The notes: a model not told the origin generated them from the letters alone. A DNA stretch of 64,000 nt from Rosa chinensis (GCF_002994745.2 NC_037094.1:63334639-63398638); one strand, 5' to 3'. Positions 24,410 through 38,005 are shown, counted from the stretch's first letter. A program made the numbers and translations.

Positions 24410-24560
24410 TGTGGTATTTTAGGGTTTAGAGTTAACCTTGCAGATCGAGACCCAAACGACGATAAAAGTAGCTGAAATTTTGACCATAACAATGTCTTCT
24501 TATCATGATAATATCCAACAGTCGATTTTGATAAAATAAATTTCCTCCACCATGTTACTC
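24410..24560. repeat. Tandem array, end of the last unit
   Basis: This continues the unit interrupted at 22699, with ATGTGGTATTTTAGGGTTTAG, CTTCTTATCATGATAATATCC and CCACCATGTTACTCATGAAA. The array stops at about 24560. Confidence 0.8.
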
Positions 24561-25797
24561 ATGAAAGGTATAATTGCTTCTAACGTATTAATCTCTTTTA
24601 CTTGGAAATATTGTATGCTGTGTACATGTCATCTTCAATGCACCATTCTACGTTTAAACACACTAGTCTTATGTGCTTTTGATATTCTGCACGTACAGCA
24701 GTTGAAGAAGTTTTCTACAAAACAAATATGGTTTCATGAAAGGAACAATGAGTCAGAGTCTTGTCATTCATGTAGAATAAAGATTTTCTGCTTGGCGATT
24801 GGGGTAAAGTTAGTCTCCCTTTCCTGTTCTCTATGATCAAGATTGCATTGTGATTAGAATATTAGATAAAAATGCATCTGACCTCTAATTAAGTTGTGTA
24901 TGCTTCCTTGGTATATACCATATGGATTCTTGTTTCATGTCATTCTATTTTTGCTTATGATCAGACTACAAATGGAGAATGTTGATCTAGCTCAATATGA
25001 TAACAGAATTTTGATCGACATGAGCAATTGGATAATATTTTTATAGAGATGTCACATTGTTTTTATTTTAGAAGATTAACTTATTTTGTTAGGGACAAAA
25101 TTGAAAGATGTAATGAGGTCTAATGGAATCTTTTACACTTTCAATTGCAATTTCATAATTGGAGTTGAATGAGATGATGATGATTTAATGAAATGTTTCT
25201 TATCCATTTAGTTTGTTGTACTTTAATTTCTTTGACTCAGATGGTTGCATGATTTTCTAATTTTCAAACAAGATGGAATACAGCCATCAAAACAAACTGA
25301 AATATAGGATTTCATAGCATCAAACAAGACAAGAAAATGCAATCAAGCTGTGAAGCAAGTGATGAAGGTGAGTGCATGCTTTAGTGAGAACTCTGGCTGC
25401 TACTTGGTAACACAATAATGCACACTGATAAAGCAAAAGCAATGAACCAAGCTGCTACTGCAATATTCAAAGAGGGAAAACTAATTTACATTCAACGATT
25501 ACAATATGTAAAAACGAATCAATGAAGTGAAACTGAAATTGATTCCAAATATACACACAGTTGTGAAAGAATGTCAACAACCCATAAACTAAAAAACCCA
25601 GGCATTTCTTAAGTAGAAAATGCAATTATAAGGAAAGAAGAGTGCAATTGGAGAGGACTAAAAGTTGTCGTCTGCATCCGCTCTTCAATTACTCTGCTGT
25701 GAAAGTATTGAAGAGTGAAACCTTCACTTATTTCCCATAAACCAAACTTGTGCATGCTTTAGTCCACCTCTTTTGTGATCCATTTTACTGACTTTCT
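24561..25797. other. Intergenic stretch without a recognisable gene
   Basis: AT-rich sequence with only short scattered frames (for example 24552-24836) and no family features. Confidence 0.55.
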
Positions 25798-27196
<1,399 letters not shown>

Positions 27197-27199
27197 CTG

Positions 27200-29534
27200 C
27201 ACATATATAATACTATATGAAAAATGATTTCAAATATATTGTAAACAATTACGTAATTGATCTAAATCTCATAACAAAGCAAGGTTCTTTTTACTCATTT
27301 CATACACACAATAGGTGCTCAAATCGTATATATAATAGTAGCAACAATTGCAAAGATATTTGTGCAGATACTAATTTTGATATCATATTTGTGAAAATAC
27401 TAATTATAATATTTAAGTAACTTCTATATGTGGATGACTTGTGAAACTCTTGTTAAAACATAATTTACTAGATACAGCAAATCCGCATATCTGCCATCTG
27501 CACTCAAACCTGAAGAGCGCATGCACATACAAGCAAAAGATTGACAGTTGAAAAATGAAACTTTTACCATGGCCCATCAAAATTCTTTTAATGCAAGCTA
27601 CACCAAACATGACAATATACTCCATAACCCAAAAGCAAATTAAACAAATGATGTAAACCCTTTTCATTACAAAGTATTACACCATATAGTTGGCCGCCAT
27701 CTTTAAGGCAAATTATAATTTTCAATGTTTACTACTATAGTGTAAACTGTAAAGAGAAGAAAACAATATTCATCAGATAAAATTTCAGATCATATAGCAT
27801 TGAAAACTACAGTACAAAGGAACTTATTTATGGAAAGTTAAATGTAAAAAGGAAAATAGTAGAACATAAGCTGATCATACAAAAAAAGTTACTATTAACC
27901 GTAAGTGAAACAAGCAAAACAGAATGCATTCAAATGCCAGTCTTTTCTTTCCAAGAAGACCTACTTGATGCATTAGATAATTATTAATGATGTCAAAGGA
28001 CAGTACCACATGGATGATCACATGTTTATTAGTTTTGGACTCTCAGGATGTACCTGTACAAAATATAGGCCAGAGTGCCGAATCTAGAAGGTCTAGAGGC
28101 TTGACCAATCAGTCATTCAATTAGGAATCAAAGATTGATGTTCAGATAACCAAGAAATCATTGAAGCTACTACTATAGTTCTGTCTTTTCGTAATATATG
28201 AGGGTAGGTGATGGCCTTCGTTCTAGGAACGGGACTCCAAAATTCTAGGCTTCTTCTGAGTGATTCACATGTCTAAGTTGTGAGGCGTTTTTCATAGCTG
28301 GGATTGATTCCTAGTCTGTCATCTCAAAATTCTTTATTATCTGATATTTCTAGCGTCCCTGATGCAAGACATATATAAAGACTTCCCTTATCTAATAGTT
28401 AATCAGTGATAGGCATTGCTTATATATAAAGCCTTTCCCCAATATATTTTATTAGGAAGGCATGTTAGGTTAATAATCGAATTAAAAGTTCTGGCTACTG
28501 CAATGAATCAAAGCTCATGCAATTGCAGCTTAAGTTTCCCTCAAAACACAAAGGAGTTGCCTCCCAAAATTATCCAAACAAAGAGATTTAAAATCAACTT
28601 TTTTGATTCAAAACTCTTATCTGTTTACTGAAACAGTAAAGCCTTTCAAGAAATGAGTGCGTGCAAAATTGATAGGATGAAACTTTGGGTTTGCTTCTTA
28701 AATTATTTAGCCTTTAAATTGCCCCATATTTGTGTCTCACTTTTATCCTATCAATTATGTAGTTGTGCACAGAAACAGCATAAAAGTCCAACATCAGAAG
28801 CTTCAAATGATCGAAGTTGAGGTAACTATTTGAGAAAGGAGCAAGTGAAACGAAGTAGCAATGCTAATTTGAGCAATATGGGATTAGGGGGAGGAAGAAA
28901 ATTAGGCAAACCAATTGTGTTTGATGAAAAACAGAAGTGCATTGCAGATTTGCAGGAAGCAATTGAAAGAGTTAAGAACTGACAACTTGATTTCCAGTAC
29001 AACATAATATGACATCAAAACCAGATCAAAAGTATTTAGCTAAACCAGATCATAATATAACATGCATGCCCGTCTGAACAAATGAGTTTCTAATTTGCAT
29101 TTTAACATTCTTTCCTATGGAGTCAATGAAATTATTTGATAAGAAGGGCATTTAACACAATCTCTACATATATATAATTCAGATTGGAGCAAGCTTAGAA
29201 TTTGAGAAATTTGCATATATGCTAGCACAGCAGAGCAGCAACAGTTCCAATTACAAGAATAAAAAATATCCCAGATTGAACGAATCCCAGTAAAAACAAG
29301 GGCAACTGACCTCAAGAACACGCAGAGAGGTGTAATTGTAAAGTGGGTGAGGATAATGGTTGACGTCCAAGCTGATTGCTTTGAGCTCGTTGTTATGGAT
29401 CTCCTAGCTAACAAGGCAGCATAAAAGGAAGGTTTGATCTCAGTCCATGCTTTTTATGACCTGATCTCAGAATAGAATCAGTTGCTGAGGTCAATGGCTT
29501 CCCAAATCCCAAGGATAAGATATTGAAATTGGTG

Positions 29535-29572
<38 letters not shown>

Positions 29573-30216
29573 GCTATTTGCAGTCAAAATACTTGATTGA
29601 TGAAATTCAATTTTCTATACAACATATATTTCGATAGAATCAGAAAAATTGATACAAGAAATAGCGGACACATGAAGCAAATCAAATTTTTTTCCACACT
29701 GTGCTTGGCTAATAACAACCCACGTCGGTGGGCCCACTTCCTTCCATCCTTTTGTCCTGGCTAGTTGGGGCTAGTTCGCTAGTTGCTACACCTACTCGGC
29801 TACTCCTATTCGTGACATGAGTTATTTCTCATAAATATCAAAAGGGCTGCATTAGGTCAGTTGTGCAGTGACATGTAAATGCATCTTAACGATGGTACGT
29901 GGGAATACAAGGGTCACCCAACATACCAACCCGAGTATGTAAATGCATTAGGTCAGTTGTTCAGTTTAGAATTTGCTTCTCGAACCTGAAGTGCCAACTC
30001 TCGGCCTTTACCTAATTTTCAATAACAACCATTCTTGTAACCACCACTCAACACCAACTTAGAATATTTTCCAATTAAGTGCGCGTCTGGTCAGTCTTGT
30101 GTGTCGTATGTATTTAATTCTATTATGTCACTTCACGGTCGAGCTAGCTCGCTGATAAGTGTAAACTATCTCCATCTCCTTGGTGGTCTCACCAGGCCAT
30201 CGGAAGATAAGGAACC
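27200..30216. other. Intergenic stretch without a recognisable gene; (AT)n at 29538-29570
   Basis: AT-rich. A possible exon on the minus strand near 29315-29400, ending in a GAG|GTCAGT donor-like site, has no recognised family. The last part leads into the MATE gene promoter region. Confidence 0.5.
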
Positions 30217-33200
30217 ATGGACAGGGAAGAAGAAGAAGAAGTTCTGGTTCTTAATCAACCCTTATTACCAGAACCATCAACCGGAAACAGTACACCTGAA
30301 GATCTACCTCGTAAAAGCCTTCCATCAAGAGTTTGGATAGAAACCAAGAAACTATGGCGCATCGTGGGCCCCGCTATTGTCTCCCGGCTTGCCGGCTACA
30401 CCATGACCGTCATTACTCAGGCCTTCGCTGGTCACCTCGGCGACAATGAGCTCGCTGCATTCTCGATCGTCAACAATGTCATCCTCGGCTTCTCATTTGG
30501 TCTCCTGGTACATTTCTCCAACACCTGATAGGCACTAGTATTTGCTCACTGGAAATTAATGGTTGGTTTTCTTGACATTTTGAATTTTGTTTTTGAAAGT
30601 TGGGAATGGCAAGCGCGCTGGAAACTCTGTGTGGGCAAGCTTTTGGGGCCAAAAGGTACCCAATGCTCGGGATTTATCTCCAGAGATCGTGGATCGTGCT
30701 GTTCATCTGCTGCGTTGTGCTATCGCCAGTTTACATTTACGCTTCTCCGATTCTGAAACTAATCGGGCAGACAGATGAAGTGGCAGAGCTTTCGGAGGTG
30801 GTGTCCCTTTGGATTTTGCCAATGCATTTCAGCTATGCAATTATGTTCCCATTGCAGAGGTTCTTGCAGAGCCAGCTCAAGAACTTTGTGACTTTGTGGA
30901 TGTCCGTGGTGGTTTTGGTGTTTCATGCCCTGATAAGCTGGATTTTTGTGTATGTTTTGGATTTTGGGCTTGTGGGTGCGGCTGTGACTTTGGATATTTC
31001 ATGGTGGCTCTTGTGTTTCATGATGCTTGTGTATGTGACTTGTGGTTGGTGTCCGCTGAGTTGGGCAGGTTTGTCAATGGAGGCCTTTTCTGGGCTCTGG
31101 GAATTTGTCAAGCTTTCCGCTGCTTCTGGCGTCATGCTCTGGTAATATTGCATCTTTCCTTTGTACATTTGGCTCAAATTTTATTTTTCTTTTTAATTTC
31201 CCTTTATGTTTCTATTTATTTCTGAAATTTATTTCTAAAGTCAAACGCCAATATTTCTTAGATTCTTGCTATATTACCAAATAATGATATACACGTTTTA
31301 AGAATGTATCAGTTAGCTTAAAGGGCAAATTTCCAAGAGAACGGAGAACCCTATAGGCGATATCACGAACTTTGGTGTGGTTTGTGCAGTGAGTAAACTA
31401 GCTTACTATTAAGTGTTAACCACCCCTCTCCTAGCGAAACCTGGATTTATGGCTCTCGCTTATTTTAGTGTGTCCAACCTGGATTAGGATTTTAATGTGG
31501 AACTTACCAACAGATTATAGCTGACCGGCATATAATATATATTGCTAGTTGAACTTATAGTACTTAAAAGATATCAGGAATCAATGTATGTTCATGTTTA
31601 AGTAGGTTGAATGTGTTAAGCTTAGTTATTTGCTCAAAATTTTATATAGAATATGTGCAGCTTAGTGAAACTAGACATAGAGATGAACATAAATTGTCTG
31701 GGTGGTGTAGTTGGTTATCACGCTAGTCTCACCCAGTTCGTACGCGGACTCGGACAATAACATCATTTTCAAAGTCCTCTTTTTGGTTCTTTTTTGTCAG
31801 TGAGCTGTGACATGTTGGTAAGTTAAAATTCCAAAACTGTAAAGGTCATGGATTCGATTCTCACTGACATGTGTAAGGATGGGATGGGATGGGATGGGAT
31901 GGGATGGGATGGGCTAAGGGTATTTTTTTTTTTTTTAGGAGAAAAAGGAACTTTTATTGAAAATAATCAAAATTACATAGCACGAAAATGACCGGTGGTG
32001 GACATGAACTCTCCACTCTCCTCCCTAAAACCTAAACCAGTTACGGGTTCGTCATCATGAATGACCTCCATGAGCCGAAATGGCCCAACCCCTAACCACC
32101 TATATCGCTCAACCTCTCGGGCTATAGAAAATCCCGAGAATCTCGATACCATCTCATAGACAACCACCAGAAAAACCAACGTCCTCATCCACACAGTGTC
32201 CCAAAAGTACTAGACCACGTGCAAGGATCGCTCGTCAACACATTGACCATAAGATAAAATAGAAAATGATCCAATTTGTCCCCAGGAAAGACACCACATC
32301 CATGGCACCTCAAATTGACCCAACCCTAGCTCAAAAGAGTAGGGACATACCAATGACCAAAAAAACCTAACAAAAAACCTAACCAGAAACAAGCCTCTAA
32401 ACAAAATAAAAAGGGAGCTGCCGTACTCCGCTTCCCTTTCCCCAGATACGCCGCTGGCAAACCACCACCGCAACTCTATCCCTTCAAGCTCACCTCGTCG
32501 AATATGCCCAATCCTAGTAACAAGCCATCTCTGTGCCCTGCCAGCATCTGAGATCGTCAACTTGAGAGCTCGAAACCCCACTGCAGGCTCCGCCTAGCGA
32601 CAAAGAACAGAGAAGAACCCAGCACCAGACGATCCATGGCATGCCGCAGTCATGATCTGGCCTCTAGCCATCTGCTCCATGTCTGCACACCGCCGAACGC
32701 CCATCAACCCTCATCCACACCAGTGCCATCGTCTGAGAAGAGCGAAGAATTATACCCAGCCTAGATTGACGAAATGAAGACAAAGATAGGGGCCCTGAGA
32801 CCCCAAGAACCCGTCCGGCAACACCCACCATTCGTCAATGAGGGGCCGAGCCACGCTCGATGCGGAGGTGCCGCCGGACAGGTTGCAAACTCCCCGGTGC
32901 TTTCTCCAAAGTTTAGGTTTCTCTCCTGATATATCGGAAGGTGGATATTGTCTTGCTGTCTTCTTAATTTCTTGTTTGAACCAATATAGTTACAAAAATA
33001 TTCACGCAATATCCATTTCATTATTTTTCTATAGTCACAGCACTAGTGTATCAAAAATTACCAAACACTCAACAACTTAAATTCACAACTGACTATTCTA
33101 ACACTACATTAATTTTTTTTATTTTTAATAAGCACAGCTATACCAAACTACCATCTACACCAGTAAGCAAAAGCAAAGGCATAGGACATAGGCTTGCCTT

Positions 33201-35000
33201 TGCACCGTAGGAAAAATGAGGGAAGAGCATGTATTAATTTTACACCATAGTAATTTCATATTTGTGCCTTTAATTTCGACAAACATGCATTGCCCTTAAT
33301 TCTAATGATTATTTTTATTGATCTACGCAGCTTGGAATTTTGGTATTACAGAGTTTTGATATTGATGACCGGATTCTTATCGGATGCGACTCTTGCTGTT
33401 GATGCCTTATCAGTTTGGTATGAGACCTCTGTTTTATCAACATTTCCCTATCAATGTACCGTCCAATTTATTGGAGAACTCTTATTTTGATTATACTAGT
33501 TTTAACATATTAACCAAATCCGTTGCGTGTTCCCTTCTTATTGTTTCTTGGATTCAAATATTGCAGCATGACTGTAAATGGGTGGGAGCTCATGATTCAT
33601 TTAGGTTTCTTGGCTGGAGTCGGGTACCATTTCTTTTGGCCTTTTTCGACTTTTGTTATTTTGTAGAATTGAAAAGGTAATGAATTTGAGTCTAGCAATT
33701 TTCTGAAAGTCATGTTATGGAACTCGCAGAGTAAGGGTAGCAAATGAGCTCGGAGCTGGAAATGGTCCGGGAGCAAAGTTTGCAACCAAGGTTGCAGTGG
33801 CTGAATCGAGCTTCATCTCCCTTTTCTTCTGTGTACTCATTATCGCGTTACATGACAAGTTCGCATACATCTTCACATCAAGCACTACTGTCCTCCAAGC
33901 AGTTGATCACTTGTCTTACCTCTTGGCTGTCACCATTTTACTTAACGGGGTTCAACCCGTTTTGTCAGGTTAGTTTTTCACTCGATATTTCCCATGTTAA
34001 TTTGGCATGTTTACCTACTTGAAACTGGGATGAGAAGGAATCCGAGTAGGGTAATAATATTTTTAATTAGGTTTAAGGGTATTTTTTTTATTATCATAGA
34101 AAGAGCAATCGCATTCTCGTTCCTTGAATTTTGGGAATGGGATCCATGTGCATACTGGTTCTCAAACCGCAAGTAGAGACTGTAATCACCTACAATGGAA
34201 ATGACTCATTCCTTTCATTATCATTTTTACTTGTGAACAAAGGTTATGCGATCTTAGTGAATGAGGGGAGTAGTCTTACATCAATAAACCGTTGACAACT
34301 GTTCGTGCACTGACCATGACAAGCAAACTAACCTCTAATCTGTCATTTGTGGGCTCAACAAATATGCTGGTGTTTTCCTTTCTAAAACAATTGTTTTTCA
34401 TTTTGACAGGCGTAGCTGTTGGCTCAGGATGGCAAGCATGGGTGGCATACGTAAATCTTTTCTGCTACTACATTGTTGGGCTCCCACTTGGAATAGTATT
34501 GGCATGGGTTGCTGACTATGGTGTTTTGGTATGGTTTGTTCTTTTGTCTGCCTCAAGCAAATTTCGTAAGTCGCTTGTGGACCAAATTATAGACTTCTAA
34601 CTTGGTGCAAATGTAAAACAGGGTCTATGGTCTGGGATGATCCTTGGTGGAACTCTTATACAAACTGTGATTTTGGCTATCATCACAGCACGACGTGATT
34701 GGGAAAATGAGGTACAAACTCGTGAACACTCACTATACAGTCATCGAATTTATTAACGAAATGATGTCAACCAACATGTGAGTTAAAAGAGACTCAAATA
34801 CGGCTAAATTTGAATAATCAAACACAATCATTTAAACAATGAAATTTTGTTGAGCAAATTTGGGAGCCCTAATCGAAAATCATGGTCAGGAATGCCACTT
34901 TTTTATCAATTAATATCTGGTTGACCCAATTTTGCAGGCACTAACTGCTGGCCGGCGGGTAAAGAAGTGGTCTACACCAGATAATCAAACAGAGGGATAG
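30217..35000 (+). CDS. MATE efflux transporter (DETOXIFICATION family)
   Basis: Eight exons join cleanly: 30217-30507, 30600-31141, 33331-33417, 33567-33623, 33730-33968, 34410-34528, 34622-34711 and 34938-35000. They total 1488 nt, giving 495 residues plus TAG, and every intron is GT-AG. The start follows ACC and gives an acidic N-terminal tail. Next come KLWRIVGPAIVSRLAGYTM and TQAFAGHLGDNELAAFSI, then LGMASALETLCGQAFGAKRY, the CGQA signature of plant MATE proteins. Later come RFLQSQLKN, the CLEFWYYRVLILMTGFLS of the second half, GVRVANELGAGNG and PVLSGVAVGSGWQAWVAYVN. The length matches the usual 480-510 residues and about 12 membrane helices expected of two MatE repeats. The family exports organic cations, flavonoids or other metabolites against protons or sodium at the plasma membrane or tonoplast; the substrate is not predictable here. 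It looks intact, although intron 2 is 2.19 kb because of inserted elements. It resembles the DTX27-33 group, by memory only. Confidence 0.93.
31696..31756 (+). pseudogene. tRNA-Val(CAC) relic with an internal deletion
   Basis: GTCTGGGTGGTGTAGTTGGT followed by TATCACGCTAGTCTCAC matches the 5' half of a plant tRNA-Val up to the CAC anticodon. It then jumps to CCAGTTCGTACGCGGACTCG, a worn T-arm and acceptor 3' strand; about 13 nt covering the 3' anticodon stem and variable loop are missing. The acceptor stem can still pair (GTCTGGG with CTCGGAC). It lies inside intron 2 of the MATE gene on the same strand. It cannot fold as a working tRNA. Confidence 0.7.
31801..31936 (+). mobile_element. SINE-like unit in intron 2 of the MATE gene
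   Basis: A box A-like GTGACATGTTGGTAAG (31807-31822) and a box B-like GGATTCGATTC (31850-31860) are spaced as in an RNA polymerase III promoter. They are followed by a (GGGAT)n run (31877-31913) and a T-rich end. This layout is common in tRNA-derived plant SINEs. No clear target duplication was found. Confidence 0.45.
31937..32940 (-). mobile_element. Probable retroelement fragment in intron 2 of the MATE gene
   Basis: The GC-richer block differs from the AT-rich intron around it. Read on the minus strand it runs toward CAATAAAAGTTCCTTTTTC and then a poly(A)-like tract, as the 3' end of a non-LTR element would. Minus-strand frames (31973-32194 and 32210-32581) show no reverse transcriptase motif. 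Limits are approximate. Confidence 0.4.
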
Positions 35001-35118
35001 CAATAACAGCAGAAGCTTATGCATTCCAGTCAGCTGAAGGAAAATAACATAGAGGAGCATAAATGTTTTCCTGTTATACTTATCAAACCCATTTTTGTAA
35101 CATTCTGATTAAACTACT

Positions 35119-35391
35119 TTGTGTATGTTGGGTAAAATTCGATCTAGGACCATTTCAATTTTGCTAGAGAAATGGGAAGGTTATTCGTTCCCAGCAAAAG
35201 TGAAATCAAACAATAGAGTATGGATACCAGAGCTCGAATCTCCACTATTTTTGTTTCTTAATGTTCAAAAATTCGATGATTGTAGAGAGTCCAATGCCTG
35301 TTGGAGTTCATCTACACTATTATGAATCGGAAGTAAATTAATAATACTTGAAATAAAGATTCTCCAAATTGGTACCTAATTTTTTTTTCTA
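35119..35391 (+). repeat. Downstream flank of the MATE gene, repeated twice further on
   Basis: The order of phrases (TTTTGCTAGAGAAATGGGAAGG, then GAGTATGGATACCAGAGC, then TTTGTTTCTTAATGTTCAAA) is repeated at about 43072-43290 and 43502-43740. No gene is visible in the repeat itself. It may be part of the 3' untranslated region of the MATE gene. Confidence 0.55.
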
Positions 35392-35864
35392 ATTGATTTG
35401 ATCGTACTAATAAATCTAAAATAAAAAAATAAACCAGAGGAACCCTACTTTTTTCCTCTCTCTCTAAACAAACCCCCCGAAACCAGTTTCCCCACTTCCT
35501 CCCCCTCTCTGGCCAGATCTCGATCAATTTGATTGGGATCTCTAGCTGGAGAGGAGGGAGGGTACTCGTTTGATTACACGCATTTATATGCATGTAATTG
35601 TATCTAAAACACTAAAAAATAAGCTAATCCTTAAGTCAATTATAATGTAATTAATCTAATTTTATTTATTGTGTAGGAAATAAGTGGAGTTGCGGAAATC
35701 GTGATAAAATTGTGCGAAATTGGAGCAAATTGGAGTTTCCGACAAAAGGACGAAATTGTCAATATGGGTCAACCGTGGTCAACGCCATCAAGGGAACAAA
35801 ATTTGATTGCCTCCGATAGTATTTGAGAAAATGCATTGAGAAGGGAGAAGAAAGAATAAAAAAA
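35392..35864. other. Non-coding stretch, probably retroelement-derived
   Basis: It includes a ATTGTGTAGGAAATAAGTGG phrase and sequence that seems to continue beyond elements F and G, at 37638-37787 and 39447 onward. No gene is seen. Confidence 0.4.
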
Positions 35865-36048
35865 GGGGGCGTGACCACTTACCCAATTTTAGACTAAAAA
35901 TTGTCCACTTAATCCAGCAAGAGTTTTTTAACCCCATTTACCCAATCTAACAAAATTGCCTTCTCTCTCTCTCTCTCTCTCTCTCCACCGTCGCTGGAAT
36001 TACGTCGGAAATCCGACTCCAGACCACCAGCTGCTCGTCTCCTCCCAC

Positions 36049-36979
36049 ATCTTGGCCATGTCCGAGGATGACATGTCGTACCAAGTGCGGATCACTCCCT
36101 CCGGCGACCTTGAAACAGTGGGGCCGCTACGACTTCGAAACACAACTCGGGTCCATAATGATCGCCCACCCGAAAGTCGACCAGGTGTCCGGCCACCTCC
36201 ACACGCTCAGCTACGACTTCGTGAAGAGGCCTTACCTGAAATACTTCCAATTCTCCGCCGACGGGGAGAAGTCTCCAAACGTGGAAATCCCTCTGGCGGC
36301 GCCCACAATGATGCACGACTTCACCATCATCGAAAACTTCGTCGTGATTCCCGACCAGCAGGTGGTGTTCAAGCTGCAGGAGATGATCACCGACGACCCG
36401 CCGGTGATCTACAACAAGAACAAGAAATCCAGGTTAGGAATTCTGGAGAAAAATGCCACAAACGCTGATGATATTATTTGGGTTGAATGCCCGGACACTT
36501 TCTGCTTCCACTTGTGGAATGCGTGGGAGGAGCTTCAGTCTGATGAGGTGGTTGTGATCAGGTCATGCATGACTCCACCAGACTCGATATTTAATGAGAA
36601 TGACGAGTGCTTGAAGAGTGTGTTGTCCGAAATCCGGCTCAATATGAAAACCGGCGAGTCGACTCGGAGGCCGATTATTTCGGAGGAGTTGGAGCATGTG
36701 AACTTAGAGGCCGGAATGGTGAATCGGAACCGGCTCGGGAGAAAAACTCGGTATGCTTATCTCGCCATTGCTGAACCGTGGCCGAAAGTTTCTAGCTTCG
36801 CCAAGGTGGATCTTTTTACTGGCCAAGTAAAAAAGCATATTTACGGGGATAGGAAGTTTGGTGGTGAGCCCTTCTTTCTTCCTTCGGGTTCATGTGGGGA
36901 AGAAGATGGTGGGTATATCCTGAGCTTTGTTCATGACGAGAAGACGTGGAAGTCGGAGCTTCAGATTGTGAATGCGTAA
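36049..36979 (+). pseudogene. Captured C-terminal part of a 9-cis-epoxycarotenoid dioxygenase (NCED)
   Basis: Reading begins in one frame with [20 protein letters not shown]. It shifts by one base at the GGGG of 36120-36123, then continues [108 protein letters not shown] and [15 protein letters not shown], then stop. NCEDs cleave 9-cis-epoxycarotenoids in plastids, the committed step to abscisic acid. Two of the four iron-binding histidines are present (AHPK and MHDF). The fourth, in the family's final FHGTF segment, is lost because the frame ends about 25-30 residues early, and the N-terminal half is absent. It cannot be an active enzyme. A minisatellite starts right at the stop. Confidence 0.9.
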
Positions 36980-37290
36980 TAATATGATTATTGAGTAGTT
37001 ATACATGTCTATTGCGGGGCAATAATATGATTATTGAAAGGAAATAATATGATTATTGAGAGGCAATAATATAAGTATTGGGGGGCAATAATATGCATAT
37101 TAATTGATCAATTGTGCATGTAGTGTATTCATTTTGGTTTTGGGAGTTTATACAATTCACTGGACGGCAATAATATGATTTTGGGAGGCAATAATATGAT
37201 TATTGGGAGGCAATAATATGAGTATTGGGGGGTAATAATATGATTACTGGGGGCAATAATATGGTTACTGGATATTATTAGGGGGCAATA
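36980..37290. repeat. Minisatellite, GGCAATAATATGATTATTGG-type units
   Basis: About ten imperfect units of roughly 20-25 bp lie directly after the NCED stop, inside element F. A few are interrupted by unrelated sequence near 37100-37160. Confidence 0.8.
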
Positions 37291-38005
37291 AATTCAGACG
37301 CGGGAATCCGGTCACCATTCCGGTAGCCGGATGACCTGAATCCGATGACTGGTCGCCGGAATCCGTTCATCGGTCGCCGGAATCCGGTCACCGGTCGCCG
37401 GAGTCGGCGCCCAACCACTGGTCACCGGAGCACAGCAAGGTGGAGGATGACTTCTCTCTCTAAGTGAGAAAGAAGGAGAGGGCAAAAAAGTCTCAAAAAT
37501 AAAGAAAAAGAATAAAAAAAGAATTAATTGGGTATTAGGGAAATAATCCCTTAGAGTGTTTTGGGTAAATGGGGTTAAAAAACTGTGGAGCAAGTGGGCA
37601 ATTTTTAAGCTAAAATCGGATAAATGATCATTTCCCCATAAAAAAAAAAGAATGAAGAATGAAGAAAATAAAAGAAAAGAAAAAAGAAAAATAAAAAATA
37701 GCATTTGCTGACGTCATCATGACATCAGCATTAGCATATTTTTCCTTCTCTCCCACGTGCATGTCATTCCTCTTTTCTTTTTTTTAAGAGAAAAATGCAC
37801 CATCAGTGCCTCAACTCTTGTGCACCGGCCAAGTTGATACCCAGACTCTCAGTGCTACCAATGTGATACCTGAACCCATATTTCGCTATCGATGAGATAC
37901 TTCCGTCAAATTTTGCTTACGGCTCCGTTAGATGTATGACCTGGCAAGTACGTGGGCCCAAAAAATGTCATGAAATGACTTAAATGACCCCAGATTTTTT
38001 TTTTT

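Larger units (their letters stand above)
35865..37637. mobile_element. Pack-MULE-like TIR element F carrying an NCED fragment, 9-bp duplication ATAAAAAAA
   Basis: Inverted ends of about 85 bp align well. The left end reads GGGGGCGTGACCACTTACCC and later TTTTTTAACCCCATTTACCC; the right end is the inverse of GGGGAAATGATCATTTATCC with the same inner block. ATAAAAAAA flanks both sides (35856-35864 and 37638-37646), although it is low-complexity. Between the ends are an NCED gene fragment, a minisatellite (36980-37290) and a GGTCGCCGGAATCCG repeat tract (37310-37420). Confidence 0.85.

Noticed and set aside
29315..29400. Exon-like piece on the minus strand ending at a GT donor
   Set aside because: Considered as the missing first exon of the reductase, but its residues do not fit the family N-terminus and no family was recognised.
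30809..31225. 138-codon frame overlapping MATE exon 2
   Set aside because: Wrong frame relative to the conserved MATE motifs; a shadow.
31927..33080. An independent gene inside MATE intron 2
   Set aside because: Frames on both strands lack domains, and the block ends in a poly(A)/(T)-like tract as a retroelement would.
36068..36979. Treating the NCED frame as a functional 303-codon gene starting at 36068
   Set aside because: The first residues after 36068 are out of frame with NCED until 36120; the frame lacks the N-terminal half and the last iron-binding histidine, and lies inside TIRs.
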